Assembly (NCBI GenBank): GCA_018667995.1
Contig: JABIQT010000334.1
Span: 1 to 5,161, forward strand
Reading direction: 5' to 3'
Source: Candidatus Latescibacterota bacterium
GTDB taxonomy: Bacteria > JAAXHH01 > JABIQT01
DNA length: 5,161 bases
Numbering within the stretch: position 1 is the first letter of the stretch; the number at the start of each line of letters is the position of its first letter. This document shows, piece by piece, positions 1 through 5,161 of the stretch. The notes below the pieces were generated by a model. The model was not told where the DNA came from, ran no database searches, and worked only from the letters and a program-made list of their open reading frames with translations. The translations under genes were made by a program, and so were the position numbers.

Positions 1-55
1 CTATCGTAGATCACGTAGACTTTGCCCCAAATGCCACAATGAGATCAACAGTGAC

Positions 56-59
56 GGAG
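56..59 (+). promoter_or_regulatory. Ribosome-binding site of fumC
   Basis: GGAG sits seven bases before the ATG at 67. It favours that start over the out-of-frame ATG codons at 31 and 39, both of which lead only to very short peptides. No convincing -35/-10 pair, and no Bacteroidota-type -33/-7 pair, is visible in the 66 bases available upstream, so the promoter probably lies outside the window. Confidence 0.6.
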
Positions 60-66
60 CGCCACA

Positions 67-1461
67 ATGTCGTACAGAACTGAAAAAGACACTATGGGAG
101 AAGTACAGGTACCGGCCGACAAATACTGGGGAGCTCAGACAGAGAGATCCAGGAACAACTTCAAAATTGGCGGTCCTCAACATATCATGCCGCTAGAAAT
201 TGTGCGTGGTTTTGCCTACCTGAAAAAGGCGGCTGCACATAGCAATCATGAGCTGGGCGTCCTGGAGTCGGATAAACGCGATCTTATCTCGCAGGTATGT
301 GATGAAATTCTGTCTGGAACTTTGGATGATCAGTTTCCGCTGGTTATCTGGCAGACAGGTTCCGGAACCCAATCCAATATGAACGTCAACGAAGTGATCT
401 CAAACAGAGCCCATGTATTGCAGGGAAATGACCTCGGGGTGGGTAAACCAAGTATTCATCCTAATGATGACGTGAACAAGTCGCAGTCCAGCAATGATAC
501 CTACCCAACGGGAATGCACATTGCGGCATATCACATGATCAGCCACACGACAATCCCGCAGGTCACTCGGCTCCGGAACACCCTCAACAATAAGGCCGAT
601 GCCTTCAAGGACGTGGTAAAAATAGGTCGTACTCATCTTATGGACGCGACGCCGTTGACACTTGGACAGGAGATATCCGGGTGGGTCTCCCAGCTGGATC
701 ATGGCTTGACCGCGCTCAGGAATACGCTACCACACCTCGGCGAACTGGCATTAGGTGGAACAGCGGTAGGTACCGGCATCAATACGCCAAAGGGATACGC
801 CGAAAATGTCGCGGAGAAAATAGCGAAATTTACGGGGTTGCCATTCGTGAGTGCCGAAAATAAGTTTGAGGCCCTTGGGGCCCATGATGCCCTCGTCGAG
901 ACCCACGGAGCGCTCAAGCAGCTGGCCGTGAGTCTCATGAAGATCGCCAATGATGTTCGACTCTTGGCTTCCGGACCAAGGTGTGGCATAGGCGAGCTTG
1001 TTATTCCGGCAAATGAACCTGGGTCCTCGATAATGCCCGGTAAAGTAAATCCTACGCAGTGCGAGGCGCTCACGATGGTTTGTGCCCAGGTCATGGGCAA
1101 CGACGTGGCCGTGGGGGTAGGTGGAATGAACGGTCACTTTCAGCTGAACGTGTTCAAACCCGTTATGGCGCGCAATGTGTTGGAGTCGGCTCGATTGATC
1201 GGCGACGCCTGTCTCTCTTTCGATGAACACTGCGCCGTTGGTATCGAGCCCAGTCAGGCTGACATACAGGCGAATCTCGACAATTCGCTTATGCTCGTGA
1301 CCGCTCTCAATACCCATATCGGCTACGAGAAAGCAGCAGTGATTGCGAAGACAGCACATGCCAACGGCACAACGCTCAAGGAAGAGGCCGTGAAGCTCGG
1401 ATACGTGACACCTGAAGACTTTGACCAGTGGGTTGATCCGGGGTTGATGATCGGAAGATAG
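67..1461 (+). CDS. fumC: Class II fumarate hydratase (fumarase C)
   Basis: Catalyses the reversible hydration of fumarate to L-malate in the TCA cycle. The class II enzyme is a cytoplasmic, iron-independent homotetramer of the aspartase/fumarase superfamily. The 464-residue product matches the usual length (E. coli FumC is 467). Active-site segments appear in order: GSGTQSNMN (98-106), HPND (131-134, the B-site loop), SSND (141-144), [15 protein letters not shown] (187-201) with catalytic His190, and the superfamily signature [11 protein letters not shown] (319-329) with the catalytic Ser320, Lys326 and Asn328. These correspond to E. coli His188, Ser318, Lys324 and Asn326. The C-terminus ([12 protein letters not shown]) is normal, so the gene is complete. 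The ATG at 67 was chosen because GGAG lies seven bases upstream; the ATG at 39 is in another frame and soon stops. Aspartase shares the fold, but the overall fit to FumC, including the C-terminal domain, makes that unlikely. No terminator follows. Confidence 0.97.
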   Translation: MSYRTEKDTMGEVQVPADKYWGAQTERSRNNFKIGGPQHIMPLEIVRGFAYLKKAAAHSNHELGVLESDKRDLISQVCDEILSGTLDDQFPLVIWQTGSGTQSNMNVNEVISNRAHVLQGNDLGVGKPSIHPNDDVNKSQSSNDTYPTGMHIAAYHMISHTTIPQVTRLRNTLNNKADAFKDVVKIGRTHLMDATPLTLGQEISGWVSQLDHGLTALRNTLPHLGELALGGTAVGTGINTPKGYAENVAEKIAKFTGLPFVSAENKFEALGAHDALVETHGALKQLAVSLMKIANDVRLLASGPRCGIGELVIPANEPGSSIMPGKVNPTQCEALTMVCAQVMGNDVAVGVGGMNGHFQLNVFKPVMARNVLESARLIGDACLSFDEHCAVGIEPSQADIQANLDNSLMLVTALNTHIGYEKAAVIAKTAHANGTTLKEEAVKLGYVTPEDFDQWVDPGLMIGR

Positions 1462-1527
1462 CGACATGTTTCAAATGATGACTTTGTAGCGTGGAACTCA
1501 GGTAAGTATCTCGTGCGTTCTCGCTCA

Positions 1528-1671
1528 TCAGGATTCATCGACGTCTTCCTCGTTGACGATGCCGTCACCTTGGACGCTACATTGAAACCGAGTTTTGCCG
1601 GCGTGAAGCTCACATTGATCGTAGGTTCCGCCTGAGTCCTGTGTCGCATTCTCATTTTCGGACGGCATCAT
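1528..1671 (-). CDS. Doubtful small ORF in the fumC/CoA-transferase gap
   Basis: A minus-strand frame of 47 codons opens with two consecutive ATGs (MMPSENENATQ) and ends at a TGA (complement of 1528-1530). The predicted peptide is hydrophilic with an acidic tail (NEEDVDES). It has two cysteines at residues 20 and 31 and no membrane segment or recognised domain. Codons in the second half are rich in GNN, as in genuine genes. Against it, no purine-rich ribosome-binding site precedes the ATG. The start lies only 28 bases from the divergent CoA-transferase start. The opposite strand, codon on codon, is also open between the fumC stop and a TGA at 1633, so one frame may be a shadow of the other, or both may be chance. 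I do not recognise the protein and assign no function. Confidence 0.2.
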   Translation of the reverse strand: MMPSENENATQDSGGTYDQCELHAGKTRFQCSVQGDGIVNEEDVDES

Positions 1672-1683
1672 CGATTGGTGACG

Positions 1684-1689
1684 AAGGGA
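1684..1689 (+). promoter_or_regulatory. Ribosome-binding site of the CoA-transferase gene
   Basis: AAGGGA lies nine bases before the ATG at 1699. A second purine run, GAGGG at 1692-1696, is too close to that ATG to be the better site. The position supports the ATG at 1699 over the in-frame TTG (1675) and GTG (1678), which have no comparable site upstream. Confidence 0.5.
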
Positions 1690-1698
1690 ACGAGGGAA

Positions 1699-2919
1699 AT
1701 GATCACGACGCCTGATCAAAAAGCACCGCCTGCGCCGCTGGCTGGCATCCGCATTATATCAGCAGAGCAGTTTGGAGCTGGTCCGTGGGCGACCATGATG
1801 CTGGCAGATCTCGGTGCCGAGATCATCAAGATCGAGAATCCTGAAACCGGTGGGGATATCTCCAGATATGTTCCCCCCTACACCGGACATCGCGACAGCG
1901 TTTATTTCCAGAGTTGGAATCGTAACAAAAAGAGCATGGCGCTGAATCTCAAGCATGAGAAGGGGACGGAGCTTCTTCACGCGCTGGTCAAAGGGGCGGA
2001 TGGGGTTTTCAACAATCTGCGGGGTGATCTGCCCACGGGCTTGGGCCTCGACTACCCGGCACTCACCCCATTCAATCCCAAGATCGTCTGCTGCTCTCTC
2101 TCAGCCTTCGGAAGGAGCGGTGATCGTGCCTCTGAACCGGGCTATGATTACTTGATGCAGGGCTATGCCGGTTGGATGAGTATCACGGGCGAACCAGACG
2201 GACCGCCCCAAAAGGCAGGCCTCTCGCTTGTTGACATGAGTGCCGGGACCATGGCCGCTCTCGCAATGATGAGCGCCATTCTGAGAGCTCGTGCAACGGG
2301 ATGCGGATGCGATGTGGATGTCAGTTTGTTTGATACAGCGCTCGCGCAACTGAGTTACGTGGGGGCTTGGCATCTCACGCGCGGTTATCAGCCGCAACGC
2401 ATGGCGGATTCCTCGCATCCCTCTCAACTTCCGTCTCAGGTTCTGCCCACAGCGGACGGTTGGATGGTTGTTTTCTGCGCTAAAGAAAAGTTCTTTCGGA
2501 ACCTTGTCACAGTAATGGGAGCTCCAGAAATGGCTGACGATCCACGATTCAGCTCCTTCGAGGCGAGATTGGAAAATCGGGCACCGTTGAGTGATTCCCT
2601 CAAACAGTTGTCGCGGGCTAAAGCCACCGATGAGTGGCTCGAATTGCTCAAAGGGATGGTGCCCTGTGCTCCGGTGAACTCAGTCGAACAGGCGTTTGCC
2701 GATCCCCAGGTGGAACGTGATGAGCTCGTCTGGGAACTTCCTCATCCGGAATTCGGGGTCGTGCGTGTTGTCGGTAATCCCATGAAGTTCAGTGACTACG
2801 ACCACCCACGTCAAAGGGGACCAGAACTGGGTGAACATACGGATGATATCCTCAGGGTGGAACTGGGACTCTCTGAGGATGAAATAGCTGTGCTGCGTTC
2901 GGAGGGTGTGGTGTCGTAA
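1699..2919 (+). CDS. CaiB/BaiF (class III) CoA-transferase family protein
   Basis: Family members move coenzyme A between an acyl-CoA and a free carboxylic acid in the cytoplasm, through a mixed anhydride and thioester on a catalytic aspartate. Typical members are about 400 residues and form interlocked dimers; this one is 406. Family landmarks in order are: PLAGIRIISAEQFGAGPWAT (13-32), the first motif; GAEIIKIE (39-46); NRNKKSMALNLKHEKG (74-89); GLGLDYPAL (114-122); CSLSAFGRSG (132-141); PGYDYLMQGYAGWMSITG (147-164); and LVDMSAG (177-183), whose Asp179 aligns with the catalytic Asp of formyl-CoA transferase and CaiB. The C-terminus carries the usual GEHTDDIL and a helix ending in LRSEGVV. 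Tandem stops (TAA then TAG) close it. An in-frame TTG at 1675 would add eight residues, but the ATG has the better ribosome-binding site. The acid substrate cannot be deduced: family members act on oxalate, carnitine, succinate, benzylsuccinate and bile acids, and racemases of the same fold also exist. The downstream nitrilase suggests, without proof, an acid released from a nitrile. Confidence 0.93.
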   Translation: MITTPDQKAPPAPLAGIRIISAEQFGAGPWATMMLADLGAEIIKIENPETGGDISRYVPPYTGHRDSVYFQSWNRNKKSMALNLKHEKGTELLHALVKGADGVFNNLRGDLPTGLGLDYPALTPFNPKIVCCSLSAFGRSGDRASEPGYDYLMQGYAGWMSITGEPDGPPQKAGLSLVDMSAGTMAALAMMSAILRARATGCGCDVDVSLFDTALAQLSYVGAWHLTRGYQPQRMADSSHPSQLPSQVLPTADGWMVVFCAKEKFFRNLVTVMGAPEMADDPRFSSFEARLENRAPLSDSLKQLSRAKATDEWLELLKGMVPCAPVNSVEQAFADPQVERDELVWELPHPEFGVVRVVGNPMKFSDYDHPRQRGPELGEHTDDILRVELGLSEDEIAVLRSEGVVS

Positions 2920-2957
2920 TAGTCTTGGCTCTGATCCGCGGTCGCGCCCCGTCATCG

Positions 2958-2967
2958 TTTCCGGAAA
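2958..2967. promoter_or_regulatory. Perfect 10-base palindrome TTTCCGGAAA, possible operator
   Basis: TTTCCGGAAA is its own reverse complement. It lies in the gap between the CoA-transferase and nitrilase genes, 38 bases after the first stop codon. It has no loop and is not followed by a run of T, so it is not a rho-independent terminator. A protein-binding role is only a guess: short palindromes arise by chance, but a second one of the same length lies 24 bases away centre to centre. Confidence 0.25.
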
Positions 2968-2981
2968 TGGTAAGAGATGAA

Positions 2982-2991
2982 CACGTACGTG
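2982..2991. promoter_or_regulatory. Perfect 10-base palindrome CACGTACGTG, possible operator
   Basis: CACGTACGTG is its own reverse complement and contains two ACGT cores. Its centre is 24 bases after that of the preceding palindrome and 57 bases before the nitrilase ATG. Two more ACGT cores lie just downstream in the direct repeat. The position suits a regulator-binding site for the nitrilase genes, but no known regulator motif is recognised. Confidence 0.25.
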
Positions 2992-2996
2992 CCGAT

Positions 2997-3021
2997 TGAC
3001 GTTCTGCCACCTGACGTTCTG
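2997..3021 (+). repeat. Direct repeat of TGACGTTCTG, 15-base period
   Basis: TGACGTTCTG occurs exactly at 2997-3006 and again at 3012-3021, separated by CCACC. The pair lies just upstream of the nitrilase start. It could be a tandem binding site or a small local duplication. The repeat itself is certain; any function is inferred. Confidence 0.45.
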
Positions 3022-3043
3022 GTACACAACGAATTGGAAAATC

Positions 3044-4021
3044 ATGCAAGAGACGAATATAGCAGTCGCAGTTGTTCAGGCGGCCCCGGTTCTCTTTGAC
3101 CGCGAGGCCACCGTTAGGAAAACCTGCGATCTGATCTCGGAAGCCTCATCGGCAGGCGCCAATTTAGTTCTATTTCCTGAAGCTTTTATACCGGCATATC
3201 CCCGAGGATTGATTTTCGGAACAGTCGTAGGCAGTCGCACACCTGAAGGTCGGCAGACGTGGCAGGTTTACCGCGACAATGCCATATCCGTGCCGGGCCC
3301 CGAACTTGAGACCATTGGGAAAGCGGCCCGGCAAGCGGGTGTGTATGTGGCCATCGGCGTCATCGAGCGGGATTCTCAATTCAGCGGTGGTACCTTGTAT
3401 TGTACGCTTGCGTACATTGGGCCGGACGGATCTCTGCTTGGGAAGCATCGCAAACTCAAACCAACGGCTGCTGAACGTTTGGTCTGGGGAGAGGGAGACG
3501 GAAGTACACTCACGACCGTTGACACACCGTACGGAACCATGGGGGGGTTGATCTGCTGGGAGAATTACATGCCGCTGGCAAGAATGGCCATGTATGGAAA
3601 GGGCGTGGATATCTATCTGGCTCCCACGGCGGATCATCGCGATTCCTGGCACGCCACCCTTCAACATATCGGATTTGAGGGGCGTTGTTATGTGCTGGGA
3701 TGTAACCAGTTCGTCACACGCGACATGTACCCGGACGACCTGCCCGGAGTTCTCGATCTGGACGGCCAACCTGAAGTCATGTGCAGAGGCGGAAGTGCCA
3801 TAATCTCGCCCATGGGCGAGGTTCTTGCAGGGCCTCTCTACGGCAAGGAGGGGATTCTCTATGCCGACCTCGATCTTGAAGCCATTGGCCGTAGTCGGTT
3901 TGATTTTGATGTGACTGGGCATTATGCCCGTCCCGACGTTTTCAGGCTCACCGTTGACGAATCAACAAGGCATCCTGTTCATTTTGAAAACTCAGGCGAA
4001 CAACAAGGAGTCCGCGAATGA
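3044..4021 (+). CDS. Nitrilase (carbon-nitrogen hydrolase superfamily)
   Basis: Predicted to hydrolyse an organic nitrile to the carboxylic acid and ammonia in the cytoplasm. The 325-residue protein has the full superfamily catalytic set: Glu46 in LVLFPEAF (41-48), Lys137 in KHRKLKPT (134-141), a second conserved glutamate, Glu144, before WGEGDGST, and the nucleophile Cys171 in GGLICWENYMPLAR (167-180). CWEN followed by MYGKGVDIYLAPTADHRDSW (183-202) marks the true nitrilase branch rather than amidases, N-carbamoylases or NAD synthetase. The pattern resembles the plant NIT/NIT4-like and related bacterial nitrilases, so an arylaceto-type nitrile or beta-cyanoalanine are both possible substrates; the sequence does not decide. 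The ATG at 3044 begins the first beta strand (NIAVAVVQAAP) at the usual place. An upstream in-frame TTG at 2996 would add 16 atypical residues. Only a weak GGAA precedes the ATG. The 3' end overlaps the next gene by four bases. Confidence 0.95.
   Translation: MQETNIAVAVVQAAPVLFDREATVRKTCDLISEASSAGANLVLFPEAFIPAYPRGLIFGTVVGSRTPEGRQTWQVYRDNAISVPGPELETIGKAARQAGVYVAIGVIERDSQFSGGTLYCTLAYIGPDGSLLGKHRKLKPTAAERLVWGEGDGSTLTTVDTPYGTMGGLICWENYMPLARMAMYGKGVDIYLAPTADHRDSWHATLQHIGFEGRCYVLGCNQFVTRDMYPDDLPGVLDLDGQPEVMCRGGSAIISPMGEVLAGPLYGKEGILYADLDLEAIGRSRFDFDVTGHYARPDVFRLTVDESTRHPVHFENSGEQQGVRE
4005..4010 (+). promoter_or_regulatory. Strong ribosome-binding site inside the nitrilase 3' end
   Basis: AAGGAG stands seven bases before the ATG at 4018, within the last codons of the nitrilase gene. 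It is the best Shine-Dalgarno match at any start in the window. It fixes the start of the downstream serine hydrolase gene, whose ATG overlaps the nitrilase TGA as ATGA. This arrangement is typical of translational coupling. Confidence 0.85.
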
Positions 4022-5161
4022 GTCGGATATTGCATCTTCTTCTGATAACCACTGTGTTTAGCGTTGTGAATTGCAGCCAACCGACGCCCCTGTCACCAAA
4101 GGCTCAGAAGATTGCCGATTTCATGGTAAAGTTGGAGCAGGACGGACTCTTCAATGGCGCAGTGCTCGTTGCTGAAAAGGGAGAGGTAATCTACAGGAGC
4201 CTCCATGGGATGCGAAGTTTCGCTCCCGACAAAGCGTTCCAGCAGGGCGATGCGTTCCGAATAGGATCCATCTCGAAACCCTTCACGGCTGTAGCCGTTC
4301 ACATGCTCGTGGAGCAGGGAAAGCTATCCTACGATGATGCGCTCTCCAGATTCTTTCCCGAGCTCCCCTATAACGAAGTGACTATTGGGAATCTGTTGAG
4401 CCATACATCCGGTCTCTACGATGTGTACGAGGAAATTGAGATGCGTGAAGCCTTTTACACGTTTTACGGCAAACTCACGCCACCTTACACCAATAAAGAC
4501 TACCTGGCATATATGATCGAGATGAAGCCGGAGCTGATCGGAGGGCCTCTCGAACTTGATCGATATACAAATACCGGATATGTACTTCTCGGATTGATCG
4601 TGGAGCAATTGTCCGAGCAGCGATTCGATGCGTTTCTCAAGGAGAGGATATTTGATCCTTCAGGCATGAGCCGAACCGGTATTGTCAGTCTCCTCGATGG
4701 ATCCCCACCCGAATACGTGGTCGGAAGCTACCGCCTGGACGCCGTTGCAGGGATACAGCCTACCCCGGATCCCAATGTGCCTCGATCCGTCTACGGTCTT
4801 ACCTACGGTGATGACGAAATGTACACCACCATGGATGACCTGTTTGCATTTGATCTGGCTTTGAGGAGTGGTCGGCTCCTCAAACCGGAATCCCTCGCCA
4901 GAATGATGGCGCCTCCCACACTCAATAATGGGCGTGCTGCCCGGTACGGTCAGGGCTTCAACGTGCGAAGTATCGGCGGCAACAGATATGTAAGTCATAC
5001 GGGAAGTACCTACAGTTTTCTGTCTTACTGGCAATTCGGCCAGAAAGATAGTGAACCCAGCGTCATATTGTTCTCCAATGTTCGATCACAGAGAAATACG
5101 TTTCTGGGTGTGTATTCGGCGTTGAACAAAATCCTCGCCGACGAACCCTTTGATCCGCCGA
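4018..5161 (+). CDS. Serine hydrolase, beta-lactamase/PBP-like family, probable lipoprotein (3' end outside window)
   Basis: The frame is open for 381 codons to the window edge, so the C-terminus is missing. Three motifs of penicillin-recognising serine hydrolases are in order: Ser84-Ile-Ser-Lys87 in RIGSISKPFTA (nucleophile and base), Tyr183-Thr-Asn185 in DRYTNTGYVLLG, and His327-Thr-Gly329 in VSHTGS, the counterpart of KTG. LLSHTSGL (126-133) is also typical. Such proteins include class C beta-lactamases, DD-peptidases and many esterases or amidases, so the substrate is open; HTG instead of KTG is usual for the esterase-like and uncharacterised members. Residues 1-18 form a short signal peptide (MSRILHLLLITTVFSVVN) followed by Cys19, suggesting a lipoprotein, although Asn at -1 is not the usual Gly/Ala/Ser. 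Translation is probably coupled to the nitrilase through the ATGA overlap and AAGGAG. The mature domain starts near residue 30 and continues without frameshift to ADEPFDPP, near where the catalytic domain normally ends. Confidence 0.92.
   Translation, partial: MSRILHLLLITTVFSVVNCSQPTPLSPKAQKIADFMVKLEQDGLFNGAVLVAEKGEVIYRSLHGMRSFAPDKAFQQGDAFRIGSISKPFTAVAVHMLVEQGKLSYDDALSRFFPELPYNEVTIGNLLSHTSGLYDVYEEIEMREAFYTFYGKLTPPYTNKDYLAYMIEMKPELIGGPLELDRYTNTGYVLLGLIVEQLSEQRFDAFLKERIFDPSGMSRTGIVSLLDGSPPEYVVGSYRLDAVAGIQPTPDPNVPRSVYGLTYGDDEMYTTMDDLFAFDLALRSGRLLKPESLARMMAPPTLNNGRAARYGQGFNVRSIGGNRYVSHTGSTYSFLSYWQFGQKDSEPSVILFSNVRSQRNTFLGVYSALNKILADEPFDPP

Noticed and set aside
751-1467. A 238-codon minus-strand open frame inside fumC
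   Set aside because: It lies fully antisense to a gene with complete fumarase motifs, and its product shows no recognisable domain; it is a shadow of fumC codon usage.
1479-1486. TGACTTTG resembling the Bacteroidota -7 element TAnnTTTG
   Set aside because: It has one mismatch at a key base and no TTTG element at the expected upstream distance; similar TTTG words occur elsewhere, including inside fumC.
1462-1560. Possible terminator after fumC (weak pairing of CATCG near 1536 with CGATG near 1557)
   Set aside because: The stem is only about five base pairs, the loop is long and no T-run follows, so it does not qualify as a rho-independent terminator.
2680-3049. Overlapping minus-strand frames across the CoA-transferase 3' end and the following gap
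   Set aside because: They mostly overlap the conserved C-terminal codons of the CoA-transferase, have no ribosome-binding site and give low-complexity, non-family translations.
3170-3922. A 250-codon minus-strand open frame inside the nitrilase gene
   Set aside because: It is antisense to an intact nitrilase with all catalytic residues, and its translation has no coherent family pattern.
4093-5034. Three consecutive minus-strand frames (4093-4302, 4324-4608, 4660-5034)
   Set aside because: All three mirror the serine hydrolase gene, which is open throughout on the plus strand with the SxxK, YxN and HTG motifs in order.

Overview
The window is ordinary bacterial protein-coding DNA of balanced base composition. 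It carries four forward-strand genes in tandem and no recognisable RNA gene, insertion sequence, CRISPR array or phage gene. The organism cannot be named from the sequence alone. The fumarase N-terminus ([20 protein letters not shown]) and its close fit to the standard class II pattern are shared by many Gram-negative phyla. From memory it looks most like Bacteroidota/Rhodothermota-type fumarases. The last gene begins like an exported lipoprotein, which also fits a diderm bacterium. This taxonomic reading is an inference and is weak.

Layout: 1-66 is a short leader with a GGAG ribosome-binding site. 67-1461 is fumC, class II fumarate hydratase. 1462-1698 is a 237-base gap with no clear terminator or promoter, holding one doubtful 47-codon minus-strand frame. 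1699-2919 is a CaiB/BaiF (class III) CoA-transferase. 2920-3043 is a 124-base gap with two perfect 10-base palindromes and a 10-base direct repeat, possibly a control region. 3044-4021 is a nitrilase with all of its catalytic residues. 4018-5161 is a serine hydrolase of the beta-lactamase/penicillin-binding-protein fold with a probable lipoprotein signal. It overlaps the nitrilase stop by four bases (ATGA), is preceded by AAGGAG, and runs off the window end.

How the genes may work together: the nitrilase and serine hydrolase are almost certainly co-transcribed and translationally coupled. A nitrilase turns a nitrile into a carboxylic acid plus ammonia. A class III CoA-transferase moves CoA onto a carboxylic acid. 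The CoA-transferase and nitrilase could therefore be successive steps in the breakdown of a nitrile-derived acid, with the exported hydrolase acting on an ester, amide or peptide precursor outside the cytoplasm. That pathway is inferred from gene order and family chemistry only; no substrate can be read from the sequence. fumC is a central-metabolism gene and may simply be a neighbour.
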